A stretch of 64,000 nucleotides of DNA from Dehalobacter alkaniphilus (GTDB taxonomy: Bacteria > Bacillota > Desulfitobacteriia > Desulfitobacteriales > Syntrophobotulaceae), in contig CP148031.1 of NCBI GenBank assembly GCA_040500365.1, positions 2,542,001-2,606,000 of the forward strand, read 5' to 3'. This document shows, one piece after another, positions 1-7,987 of this stretch. The translations under genes were made by a program, and so were the position numbers. Within the stretch, counting starts at the first letter, position 1. Every line of letters starts with the position of its first letter. The notes beneath the pieces are model-generated. The model was not told the origin of the DNA. It searched no databases and saw only the letters and a program-made list of their open reading frames with translations.

Positions 1-470
1 CAGATGATAACCATGATGTAAATCGGAATGACCACCACCTCGTAGAACAGGAAAAAGATGAACAGGTCTCTGGCAATGAAGGTTCCCATAACCCCGGCAA
101 TCAGGATCAAAAGCAGGATATAGAATTCTTTGGCTCTTTTCTCAACGCTCCAGGAACGGGAAAACACGGCCGAAAAACCAATGACGTTAGTCAAGAGCAG
201 AAGGGGCAGGCTCAAGCCATCGACCCCGAGTGAGTAGACAACACCTAAATCCGTAACGAACGGAATGTCTTCCGTAAACGCAAATCCGCCAACAGCCAGG
301 TTCTGTGTGTAGTAGATGTAATACACAAAGATGGACAGAGCCAGGGGAATGAATGTCGTGATACCGGCAACGGCTTTAATCGCACCGGATTTTTCTTTCG
401 GAATAAAGACATTGATCAGCGCACCGATGATCGGTGCCAGTAAAATGGTTGTTAAGACAGGAAAATTCAT
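1..470 (-). CDS. nuoM: NADH-quinone oxidoreductase subunit M (5' part, runs off left edge)
   Basis: The reverse strand reads from an ATG at 470 through about 156 codons to the window edge with no stop. The protein starts MNFPVLTTILLAPIIGALIN and continues with alternating hydrophobic helices and the segment SLGVDGLSLPLLLLTNVIGF, typical of the N-terminal helices of NuoM, an antiporter-like proton-pumping subunit in the membrane arm of complex I. The start overlaps the nuoL stop by one base (TAATG), so translation is probably coupled. The family is normally about 500 residues, so roughly two thirds of the gene, and any nuoN behind it, lie outside the window. Confidence 0.9.
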   Translation of the reverse strand, partial: MNFPVLTTILLAPIIGALINVFIPKEKSGAIKAVAGITTFIPLALSIFVYYIYYTQNLAVGGFAFTEDIPFVTDLGVVYSLGVDGLSLPLLLLTNVIGFSAVFSRSWSVEKRAKEFYILLLILIAGVMGTFIARDLFIFFLFYEVVVIPIYIMVII

Positions 471-2443
471 TACTTGACACCTCCCAGCAGCCCGATATTC
501 AGTTGACTTAAGTCTGCAGTCGTTAAAATCATGATCAAAACAATCACACCGACAAAGAAGACCATCGCATAGTGTTGAAGGTTTCCGGTATTGACTTTGC
601 GGGCGGCATCACCCGAATCACGGGTAAGGCGCGCCAAGCCGTTGACGATGCCGTCGACGATAACCACATCGACCCACCACAAAATCCGTCCAAATCCATC
701 GATGATGTGATGGATAACCCAGAGGTAAAACTCATCAATATAGTATTTATTAAGCGAAAGCTTGTACAGGAACGGGATCTTTTGGGCTACGGCTTCGGCT
801 GAGAATGCCTTCTTCAGATAGAACAGCGCAGCCGTTCCAATGCCAATCAGGGCAAGCACTGTTGACAGAATGATCAGAAACCAGTTGGCTTCTACCTCGT
901 GGAAATGACCCAGTCGGACAAAATACCCGAAAGCCTGTCCTTCGCCGAGTCCAGGCCAGCCTACCCAGCCGCCGACCAGAGAAAATACGGCAAGAATGAT
1001 GAGCGGGATCGTCATGGTCTTCGGTGCTTCATGCGGATGGGCCTCGTGGCTTCTGAGTTCGCCATGGAAGCAGATGAAGAACATCCTGAACATATAAAAT
1101 GCCGTCAGTAGGGCCGTCAACGCTGCCAGAATAAACAGGACCGTGTAGACGCCCTGGAACGGACCGGCAGCATGTCCCGATAATGATGAAGCAGCATAGG
1201 TGACTTCCAGGATCAGGTCCTTACTGAAGAAGCCGGCAAACGGAAAGATACCAGAAATGGCCAGGCAGCCAACCAGCATGGTCCAGTAAGTAACCGGCAT
1301 GTATTTTTTTAAACCGCCATATTTCGCAATGCTGGCTTCGTTGTGCATTGCATGAAGCACAGCGCCTGCACACAAGAAGAGCAGCGCTTTGAAGAAAGCG
1401 TGGGTAAACAAATGAAACATACTGGCGGTAAGGCTTCCTGCTCCAAGGGCCAGCATCATGTAGCCGAGCTGGGAAACCGTTGAGTAAGCCAGGATCTTTT
1501 TCATCTCGGTCTGCGTTAAGGCAATAGAGGCTGCAAAGATTGCGGTAAAGCCGCCGATAATCGCCACAAAAACCATCGCCGTGGGAAGCGTAATGAACAG
1601 GGTTAATGTTCTACCTACCAAATAAACCCCTGCGACAACCATGGTTGCTGCATGGATCAAAGCGCTGACTGGTGTAGGGCCTTCCATGGCGTCGGGAAGC
1701 CAAACATGAAACGGGAACTGACCGGATTTGGCCATAGGTCCGAGGAATAGCACGATCGCAATTGCGGTCAGCGCGCCGACTGAGAGCGTGGTGTACTGCG
1801 CGAAATTCGGGATCATTTCAGCGAGTTCCTGCAGATCAAGGGTTCCGAAGTTCACTTGAAGCAAAATAATGCCCAGCAGCAGGCCGAAGTCCCCTGCCCG
1901 GCAGGTGATAAACGCTTTTTTCGCTGCTTCACGCGCTGAATTTCTTTCGTACCAGAAACCAATCAGCAGATACGAACATAGGCCAACAAGTTCCCAGAAT
2001 ACAAACATTTGCAGAAGATTCGGTGCAATGACCAGCCCCAGCATCGAGGCGGCAAAGAGCGAAAGATAGGAATAAAAACGGGAAAACCCAGGATCTCCGT
2101 ACATATAGCCAAGAGAGTAAATCTGAACTAAAGATGCGACCAGCGTCACCACGAAAAGCATCATGGCCGAGGTTGGATCGATCTGTGTTCCTACGTCGAT
2201 CGCCAGTCCATGCATACTGAACCAGGTAACAACGACTTTTAAGGGATGTTCTATGAGTAATTCGCCACGTTGAAACACGCCTATCCCGATAGCAACCGAC
2301 AGTACAAACGACACAAGGATGCCCAGAATAGATATGAAAGCGCTTAGCTTCTGCGATGGTTTCGTTACAAAAACAATCAGAGCAAAAGCCAACGCGGGCA
2401 ATAGTGGAATCAACCAGGCGTTATTCAAAGCAAAATCAATCAT
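470..2443 (-). CDS. nuoL: NADH-quinone oxidoreductase subunit L
   Basis: A 657-residue polytopic membrane protein, the largest antiporter-like proton-channel subunit of complex I. Residues about 65-120 match the NuoL N-terminal region and residues about 130-430 carry the antiporter core, including FWELVGLCSYLLIGFWY and KSGQFPFHVWLPDAMEGPTP, which hold the conserved Glu and Lys of the proton path. The C-terminal third contains further helices and a charged stretch where the long lateral helix of NuoL lies. Length is normal for the family. It follows nuoK with a short gap of 37 bases and overlaps nuoM, consistent with one transcript. Confidence 0.95.
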   Translation of the reverse strand: MIDFALNNAWLIPLLPALAFALIVFVTKPSQKLSAFISILGILVSFVLSVAIGIGVFQRGELLIEHPLKVVVTWFSMHGLAIDVGTQIDPTSAMMLFVVTLVASLVQIYSLGYMYGDPGFSRFYSYLSLFAASMLGLVIAPNLLQMFVFWELVGLCSYLLIGFWYERNSAREAAKKAFITCRAGDFGLLLGIILLQVNFGTLDLQELAEMIPNFAQYTTLSVGALTAIAIVLFLGPMAKSGQFPFHVWLPDAMEGPTPVSALIHAATMVVAGVYLVGRTLTLFITLPTAMVFVAIIGGFTAIFAASIALTQTEMKKILAYSTVSQLGYMMLALGAGSLTASMFHLFTHAFFKALLFLCAGAVLHAMHNEASIAKYGGLKKYMPVTYWTMLVGCLAISGIFPFAGFFSKDLILEVTYAASSLSGHAAGPFQGVYTVLFILAALTALLTAFYMFRMFFICFHGELRSHEAHPHEAPKTMTIPLIILAVFSLVGGWVGWPGLGEGQAFGYFVRLGHFHEVEANWFLIILSTVLALIGIGTAALFYLKKAFSAEAVAQKIPFLYKLSLNKYYIDEFYLWVIHHIIDGFGRILWWVDVVIVDGIVNGLARLTRDSGDAARKVNTGNLQHYAMVFFVGVIVLIMILTTADLSQLNIGLLGGVK

Positions 2444-2480
2444 GATGGGTTTTTACACCTGCCTTTATCTTGAATTAAGA

Positions 2481-2816
2481 CTACCATTTCATCGAATCGA
2501 TATCATCCGCCTCAACCGACTTGTGCTGGCGGTAGACAGAAATTATCAAGGCTAAGCCTACGGATACTTCCGCCGCTGCCAAAGCGATCACAAAGAGTGC
2601 AAAAACGTGGCCGTGCAGAGCCGGAGCAGTGGTGTATCTGTTAAATGCAACAAGATTGATGTTGACTGAACTAAGCATGATTTCCATTCCCATGAGGATG
2701 GCGATGAGGTTTCTTTTGGCCAGGACACTGAAAAGCCCGATAAAGAAAAGTGTTCCGCTAAGGATCAGAAAATGCGGCAATCCAATATTGAATAAAAAGT
2801 CGGTCATACTGCTCAT
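2481..2816 (-). CDS. nuoK: NADH-quinone oxidoreductase subunit K
   Basis: A 111-residue protein with three predicted transmembrane helices. It carries the two buried glutamates expected for NuoK in the contexts LMGMEIMLSSVNINL and ALAAAEVSVGLALII, which form part of the proton path of the complex I membrane arm. The start overlaps the end of nuoJ by four bases (ATGA arrangement), so it is translationally coupled. Length is normal for the family (about 100-110 residues). Confidence 0.95.
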   Translation of the reverse strand: MSSMTDFLFNIGLPHFLILSGTLFFIGLFSVLAKRNLIAILMGMEIMLSSVNINLVAFNRYTTAPALHGHVFALFVIALAAAEVSVGLALIISVYRQHKSVEADDIDSMKW

Positions 2817-3316
2817 GAGGATCTTTTCACCCCTTTTACAATAACAATCGCACCGAGCATGGCCACTAACAGTAGTACTGCGGTCAGTTCAAACGCAACC
2901 ACGTATTTTGTCAGCATCAGATTCGCGATTTCCTTTGCTGTTGCTTCCGGAGGTATCAAATCCTTAAGTGGCCACTTCGTTGTCAGTACCATTACCGCAT
3001 TGACGACGATCATGATCAGCGAGAGCAGCGCGCCTGGAACCAGGTCCTTGGAGAACAGGTTTGTCGTTTTCATATCCCCGCGCATGGTAAACATGATCGC
3101 AAAGACAACAAATATCGTGATCGCCCCGGCATAAATCAGAACCTGGGTGGCGGCCAGAAAATCAGCATGAAGCAGAACAAAAACCCCCGCAATACCCAAA
3201 AATGCTACCAGCATTAAAAGCGCACTGTGGAAGATATTTTTGCTGATGACCATCATGAGTGCCGAACCGAGGGTAACGATGGCAATTACGTAAAACATCA
3301 CTGTAAAGCCCATCAC
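2813..3316 (-). CDS. nuoJ: NADH-quinone oxidoreductase subunit J
   Basis: A 167-residue protein with five predicted membrane helices, matching NuoJ of the complex I membrane arm. The segment LLVAFLGIAGVFVLLHADFL and the following QVLIYAGAITIFVVFAIM are the conserved NuoJ core, containing the helix with the pi-bulge. It overlaps nuoI upstream and nuoK downstream by four bases each, so the three genes form a tightly coupled unit. Confidence 0.95.
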   Translation of the reverse strand: MMGFTVMFYVIAIVTLGSALMMVISKNIFHSALLMLVAFLGIAGVFVLLHADFLAATQVLIYAGAITIFVVFAIMFTMRGDMKTTNLFSKDLVPGALLSLIMIVVNAVMVLTTKWPLKDLIPPEATAKEIANLMLTKYVVAFELTAVLLLVAMLGAIVIVKGVKRSS

Positions 3317-3726
3317 GCTTCACTCCTTTCAGCCTGAACCGACTGAGGCTCGGCTTTATAAAGGATTCTGTTAAGATCTTCCCGGAAAAAGACCGTCTGT
3401 TCAAAAGCTTGCGTATTGTACAAAGCATCTTGAGGACAGGCCTCAACACAAAATCCACAGAAAATACAGCTTTCCATCAGCATACGATACTGAGCCAGCT
3501 TTCTTTTGTTGTTCTCATCTTTATAGCTTTCGATGAAGATAATCCCGTTAGGACAGGCGTTGACACAAAGCCCGCATGCCGTACATTTATCCGGAGTCAG
3601 TTCAAACCATCCCCGGGAACGCTTCGGCAGGTTAGGCTTCTGCTCCGGGTACATCTCTGTGACTTTCTTCTTAAAAAAGTGTCTGATTGATATGCTTAAA
3701 CCTTTTAAAAGTCCTTGTCCGTACAC
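3313..3726 (-). CDS. nuoI: NADH-quinone oxidoreductase subunit I (2x[4Fe-4S])
   Basis: A 137-residue ferredoxin-like peripheral-arm subunit of complex I. Two CxxCxxCxxxCP motifs are visible: Cys48/51/54/58 (CTACGLCVNACP) and Cys87/90/93/97 (CIFCGFCVEACP), which bind clusters N6a and N6b. The N-terminal segment GLSISIRHFFKKK is the amphipathic anchor found in NuoI. It lies between nuoH and nuoJ, overlapping nuoJ by four bases. In complexes without the NuoEFG module, this subunit with NuoB is a likely entry region for electrons from a ferredoxin-like donor; that donor is inference here. Confidence 0.95.
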   Translation of the reverse strand: MYGQGLLKGLSISIRHFFKKKVTEMYPEQKPNLPKRSRGWFELTPDKCTACGLCVNACPNGIIFIESYKDENNKRKLAQYRMLMESCIFCGFCVEACPQDALYNTQAFEQTVFFREDLNRILYKAEPQSVQAERSEA

Positions 3727-3738
3727 GATCTCACCACC

Positions 3739-4785
3739 TTAACCTGCAATCATCCGGTAGACGTAAACGCCAATGCCGGTGATCACAATATTGAATAACG
3801 TAAGCGGAATCAGGAATTTCCAGCCGATATGCATCAAATGCTCGACCTTTACCCTGACAAATGTCCATCTGACCCACATGAACAGGAAAATCATCAAGTA
3901 GATTTTAATCATCATCCAGATGAATCCCGGTATGAAGGTCAAGCCAAACGGCGCATTCCAGCCGCCGAGGAACACAACGGCTGCAATCGCCGAGACCGCA
4001 ACCAGATGGGTATATTCAGCGACCATAAACAACGCATAGCGGATACCCGAATACTCAACGAAGTATCCCGCAACCAGCTCCTGCTCCCCTTCCGCCAAGT
4101 CGAACGGTCCGCGGTTTGTTTCCGCGATGGAACAAACAAAATAAGCGCAGAAGGCAAGAATCTGTGGAAAGACAAACCAGACGTTTTTCTGGGCATCGAC
4201 AATCTCGGTAAGGCTTAAGCTTCCGGTGATCATGACGATGCCGAGTAAAGAAAAGGCCAGTGGAATTTCATAGCTGATCATCTGAGCAGCCGTTCTCATG
4301 CCGCCGAGCAGCGCGTATTTATTATTGGAAGCAAAACCGGCCATGACAAAGGCAATCGTTCCTGTAGAACCAATCGCAATGAAGTACAATAGTCCGACAT
4401 TCAAATCTTCCAGGATCATGCCTTTTCCGAGAGGAATAACGGCCCAGCCCATAATTGCCGTAAGAAATGCGCAGATACTGGCAATCTTAAATACGGGTCT
4501 GTCCACGTTTTCGGGAATGATATCCTCTTTCCCGAGCATTTTGACAATATCAACCGGAAACTGTAGAAAACCTGCAGGTCCAAGGCGGTTGGGGCCAACG
4601 CGGTCAGCGTAAAAAGCAGCAAATTTACGTTCCAGCCAGACCAGAACAATCAGGTTCGTTAGCACAAAGATAATGACAATTAAAACCAGAATGGTCTTAA
4701 TAAATATTTCAGCAGGCAACACCGGCATTCCAATTCCAACTAGCCACTGTCTGAACATATCGGCCCAAACAAGAAATAGATCCAT
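3739..4785 (-). CDS. nuoH: NADH-quinone oxidoreductase subunit H
   Basis: A membrane protein of about 348 residues that links the quinone site to the membrane arm of complex I. Diagnostic segments are LERKFAAFYADRVGPNRLGP and FDLAEGEQELVAGYFVEYSG, which line the quinone chamber. I chose the ATG at 4785 because GGAGG lies just upstream of it; an ATG four codons earlier (4797) is open but has the Shine-Dalgarno sequence inside the gene. About nine membrane helices can be followed. It is followed by nuoI after 12 bases. Confidence 0.95.
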   Translation of the reverse strand: MDLFLVWADMFRQWLVGIGMPVLPAEIFIKTILVLIVIIFVLTNLIVLVWLERKFAAFYADRVGPNRLGPAGFLQFPVDIVKMLGKEDIIPENVDRPVFKIASICAFLTAIMGWAVIPLGKGMILEDLNVGLLYFIAIGSTGTIAFVMAGFASNNKYALLGGMRTAAQMISYEIPLAFSLLGIVMITGSLSLTEIVDAQKNVWFVFPQILAFCAYFVCSIAETNRGPFDLAEGEQELVAGYFVEYSGIRYALFMVAEYTHLVAVSAIAAVVFLGGWNAPFGLTFIPGFIWMMIKIYLMIFLFMWVRWTFVRVKVEHLMHIGWKFLIPLTLFNIVITGIGVYVYRMIAG

Positions 4786-4821
4786 ATTTTCCTCCATCTT
4801 CTGAATTCTTGTTTCTGTCTA

Positions 4822-5931
4822 TTAGCGGTCAATTTCTCCCAACACAATATCCAAGGAAGCAAAAGCAACGACTGCATCCTGCAGATGCAAACCGACAGCC
4901 ATTTCTTCAAAAATTGCCACATTCACAAAACAGGGAGAACAAATCCTTAAACGGTAAGGTTTGGGTGTACCGTCACTCACAATATGGAAACCAAGGTGTC
5001 CTTTGGAATGTTCGATACGGTTATAGACTTCTCCGGCAGGAGGTTTGATTATTTTCGGAACCTTGGCCAGAACTGGACCTTCCGGAAGTTCTCTATAAGC
5101 CTGTTCCAGAATTTTGACGCTTTCAGCTATCTCGTCCATACGGACCATATAACGGTCCAACGTGTCCCCAGTCTGACGGACCGGCACATTGAATTTAAAA
5201 CGGTCATAAATCCCATATGGCTCGTCCCGGCGCAGATCATAATCAATGCCTGAAGCCCTGGCCGAAGGACCGGATATCCCGTAATTCAAAGCTTTTTCGC
5301 GGGAAAGCGGGGCAACCCCCTTTGTACGGGCCTGGAAGATCTCATTGCCGGTTAATATACCGTGGTACTCTTCCATGCATTTCGGCATGATATCGAGTAG
5401 TTTGCGCAGGGCAGGCATAAATTCTTCGTTCAGATCAGCAGCAACACCACCAAACCGCATATAATTCGGCATCATGCGGCTGCCGGCTGCCATTTCAAAT
5501 AGATCTAGAATTGTGTCTCTCTCTCTGAACCCGTAAGTCCAAGGTGTGAAACCGGCCATGTCCAGCGCCATCGAGGAATAAAACACCAGGTGGCTGGCGA
5601 TACGCTGAAGTTCAGCCATAATCACCCGGATATATTCGGCCCGTTCGGGAACCTGATCGGAAATACCCATCAATTTTTCCACCGTACGGACATAAGCCTC
5701 TTCATTCAACATGCCTGAAACATAGTCCAACCGTCCGTTGTACGGAATAAACTGGGTATAGGTACGGGACTCCGCCAGTTTTTCAATGCCGCGGTGCAGA
5801 TAACCGATATGGTTCACGCACTTGGTGATATATTCACCCTCCATTGTGAACACTCCGCGATACACCCCGTGCGTACTGGGGTGCTGAGGACCAAAGTTTA
5901 AGTTCATCTCCTGGGTTCTTATGTCATTCAT
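4822..5931 (-). CDS. nuoD: NADH-quinone oxidoreductase subunit D
   Basis: A 369-residue peripheral-arm subunit related to the large subunit of [NiFe] hydrogenases. It has the conserved N-terminal MNLNFGPQHPSTHGVYRGV with the quinone-binding His, the central GPSARASGIDYDLRRDEPY, the loop YNRIEHSKGHLGFHIVSDG, and the C-terminal DIVLGEIDR that is conserved in NuoD. The hydrogenase metal-binding CxxC motifs are absent, as expected for a true complex I subunit. It is a free-standing NuoD, not fused to NuoC as in E. coli. Confidence 0.95.
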   Translation of the reverse strand: MNDIRTQEMNLNFGPQHPSTHGVYRGVFTMEGEYITKCVNHIGYLHRGIEKLAESRTYTQFIPYNGRLDYVSGMLNEEAYVRTVEKLMGISDQVPERAEYIRVIMAELQRIASHLVFYSSMALDMAGFTPWTYGFRERDTILDLFEMAAGSRMMPNYMRFGGVAADLNEEFMPALRKLLDIMPKCMEEYHGILTGNEIFQARTKGVAPLSREKALNYGISGPSARASGIDYDLRRDEPYGIYDRFKFNVPVRQTGDTLDRYMVRMDEIAESVKILEQAYRELPEGPVLAKVPKIIKPPAGEVYNRIEHSKGHLGFHIVSDGTPKPYRLRICSPCFVNVAIFEEMAVGLHLQDAVVAFASLDIVLGEIDR

Positions 5932-5966
5932 TCTTACACCTCAAATTCTGTTTCGCATGTTGGTGT

Positions 5967-6428
5967 TTAATCAGCCTGCTGCGTAAAATCTTTGCGCAAA
6001 GGATGTCCGGCAAAGTCCTCCGGCAGCAGAATCCTTCTGAGATCAGGATGATCATTAAATAGAATCCCCATCAAATCGAAAACTTCCCTTTCGTGTACCT
6101 GAGCCGCTTTCCAGACGGAACTGACCGACGGTACCCAGCAGGGATTCTCTTTGGTTATTTCCACTTTAACAGTCAAATAATGCTTATGCGCAATCGAGAA
6201 CAGGTGATAGATCACAGTGAAGTTTTCCGGATAATCCACAGAGCTCAGATTCATCAGAACATCGAATTTGTACTGTGGATTTTCCCTAAGTTCCTGCATG
6301 GTTTCCCCAAGCTTCAAGCGGGATACTTTTATGGAACCTTCCGTATTATCCTCAAAGACTTCCGCTTGAGCATCCATCTTCTCATTAAGAAAGGCAACCA
6401 GCGCTTGACGATCAATCTTCTTATCCAT
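5967..6428 (-). CDS. nuoC: NADH-quinone oxidoreductase subunit C
   Basis: A 153-residue NuoC (30-kDa subunit family). The C-terminal region contains the family signature around VWKAAQVHEREVFDLMGILF and ends with LRRILLPEDFAGHPLRKDF, both diagnostic. It is a peripheral-arm subunit that packs against NuoB and NuoD. It overlaps nuoB by eight bases and precedes nuoD by 35 bases. Confidence 0.93.
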   Translation of the reverse strand: MDKKIDRQALVAFLNEKMDAQAEVFEDNTEGSIKVSRLKLGETMQELRENPQYKFDVLMNLSSVDYPENFTVIYHLFSIAHKHYLTVKVEITKENPCWVPSVSSVWKAAQVHEREVFDLMGILFNDHPDLRRILLPEDFAGHPLRKDFTQQAD

Positions 6429-6960
6429 TCTGCATGATCCTCTCCTTGTTGTTCTCCGCGAATTTTCTGGGGTTAGTCACTTTTTTCCGCAGCTCGAGAA
6501 GTCCGTAGAACAGTGCTTCCGGTCTCGGCGGACAGCCCGGTACGTAGACATCTACCGGCAAAAAGGTATCGGCCCCTTTCACAACACTGTATGAGTCTTT
6601 GAACGGACCGCCGCTGATCGCGCAGCTGCCCATCGCCATCACGTATTTCGGTTCGGCCATTTGTTCATACAAACGAACCACAATCGGCTCCATTTTTTTC
6701 GTAACTGTCCCCGCGATAATCAGAAGGTCGCACTGACGCGGTGAAGGTCTGAAAACTTCAGACCCGAAACGCGCAATGTCATAGCGGGCATCTCCGGCTG
6801 CCATCATTTCAAACGCACAGCAGGCCAGACCGAACGTCAGTGGCCAGAAGGACCGGGATCGGCACCAGTTCAGCGCATCTTCGATCTTGCACATAATAAT
6901 ATTGTTCGGTACTTCATATTCAGGGACTTCAACTTTATAGTTTTTCTTAACTACATCCAT
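6421..6960 (-). CDS. nuoB: NADH-quinone oxidoreductase subunit B (cluster N2)
   Basis: A 179-residue complex I subunit carrying the terminal [4Fe-4S] cluster N2. The expected ligands are visible as the tandem Cys47-Cys48 (GLACCAFEMM), Cys113 (GSCAISGG) and Cys143 (PGCPPRPEAL). N2 passes electrons to quinone at the NuoB-NuoD interface. The gene overlaps nuoA upstream by ten bases and nuoC downstream by eight. Confidence 0.96.
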   Translation of the reverse strand: MDVVKKNYKVEVPEYEVPNNIIMCKIEDALNWCRSRSFWPLTFGLACCAFEMMAAGDARYDIARFGSEVFRPSPRQCDLLIIAGTVTKKMEPIVVRLYEQMAEPKYVMAMGSCAISGGPFKDSYSVVKGADTFLPVDVYVPGCPPRPEALFYGLLELRKKVTNPRKFAENNKERIMQNG

Positions 6961-7307
6961 TCCAAAGCGCCCTCCTTCCAGGCATAGGCAAATCCAAGAA
7001 TGAGAATCGCAATGAAGATCACCATCTCAACAATAGCAAACAAGCCCAGATTTTGGAACAACATGGCCCAAGGATAGAGGAAAATTGTTTCAACATCAAA
7101 AACCACAAAAATTAAAGCATACATAAAGTAACTAATTTTGAAACGAATCCACGTATCCCCCTGGGTATCAAGGCCACACTCGTAAGTCAACAATTTTGCC
7201 TTGGTTGGATTGTTAGGACAGAGCAGTCTCTGAACCACCAGCAGAATTACCGGAAATACAATTCCCCACGCTAAAATTACTGCGATCCCTGCGTAATTAA
7301 TTAACAT
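6951..7307 (-). CDS. nuoA: NADH-quinone oxidoreductase subunit A
   Basis: A 118-residue protein with three membrane helices, the first gene of the operon. Conserved NuoA features are the loop YECGLDTQGDTWIRFKISYF with its invariant Cys in ECG, and the helix FVVFDVETIFLYPWA with acidic residues facing the quinone channel. A GAGGAGG Shine-Dalgarno sequence sits directly upstream. About 210 bases separate it from the terminator of the dfx-fprA operon, and these should hold the operon promoter. Confidence 0.95.
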   Translation of the reverse strand: MLINYAGIAVILAWGIVFPVILLVVQRLLCPNNPTKAKLLTYECGLDTQGDTWIRFKISYFMYALIFVVFDVETIFLYPWAMLFQNLGLFAIVEMVIFIAILILGFAYAWKEGALEWM

Positions 7308-7417
7308 TGTCTACCTCCTCCTCTATATAAATTAAAATGAATTTAAATTCTCACCAGAGAATTATTGCAAGATGCGTGCCAGAAGCCTCCAACACCCAAC
7401 TTATAAAAATAAAGGCC

Positions 7418-7446
7418 CAAATACAGGCTTTCTCTCAAATTGTCAA
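7418..7446 (-). promoter_or_regulatory. Possible sigma-A promoter of the nuo operon
   Basis: On the minus strand a perfect -35 TTGACA (7446-7441) is followed after 17 bases by TATTTG, a poor -10. It is the best candidate in the gap between nuoA and the upstream terminator, and would give a 5' leader of about 105 bases. Only the -35 is strong, so this is tentative. Confidence 0.35.
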
Positions 7447-7519
7447 AGCCGAAAAAATAAAATATAATTCCGAAAAATTCATAAGTGTACGATTTATTTT
7501 CAATTTGATCAAATGAAAC

Positions 7520-7563
7520 AAAAAAGAGATGGTAATTTCAGTCTTTATTATACCATCCCTCTC
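7520..7563 (-). terminator. Rho-independent terminator of the fprA-dfx operon
   Basis: Read on the minus strand, an imperfect stem (AGAGGGATGGTA paired with TACCATCTCT) is followed by a run of six T. It lies just after the dfx stop codon and separates this operon from nuoA. Confidence 0.75.
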
Positions 7564-7606
7564 CTATGATCTCATTATCAACTATTAAGAATAATAAACC
7601 TTAGAT

Positions 7607-7987
7607 CTATTTTGTTTTCCAGAGTCCATGAAGATTGCAGTATTCCCTGACCTCGAGAACGGCTGCGATATCTACTGGGAAAGAAGCCTCAGGCTTCTGA
7701 CCAGGTTTAAGCTCTGCACGGCAGATTTTATCTGCGGTCAGAACTTCGATAAACTGAATAAAATGTTTTTCTTCCATGGGGTGCTCAATGCTGCCAACCG
7801 TTACTTTAATGCCCTTTTCTGTTGGCTGAACTATCGGAAGGTGTTTTTCCAAACCCATATCTTCTGAACGTCCCTCAAGCTTTTCCATGGGCTGGCCGCA
7901 GCATACCAAGGCCGGAGCCCCTGTGTGAACAATCTCCACAACATTGCCACAGACGTTGCACTTGTAGATCTCTCTTAAATTCGTCAT
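7607..7987 (-). CDS. dfx: Desulfoferrodoxin (superoxide reductase)
   Basis: A 126-residue two-domain superoxide reductase, which reduces superoxide to peroxide in anaerobes without producing oxygen. The N-terminal desulforedoxin domain has Cys10, Cys13, Cys29 and Cys30 for center I. The C-terminal catalytic center II ligands are His49 (EKHLPIV), His69 (SIEHPM), His75 (EKHFIQ), Cys117 and His120 (CNLHGLW), with the conserved Glu-Lys pair at 47-48. It overlaps the end of fprA by four bases, so the two are co-translated. Electrons usually come from rubredoxin; no rubredoxin gene lies beside it. Confidence 0.95.
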   Translation of the reverse strand: MTNLREIYKCNVCGNVVEIVHTGAPALVCCGQPMEKLEGRSEDMGLEKHLPIVQPTEKGIKVTVGSIEHPMEEKHFIQFIEVLTADKICRAELKPGQKPEASFPVDIAAVLEVREYCNLHGLWKTK

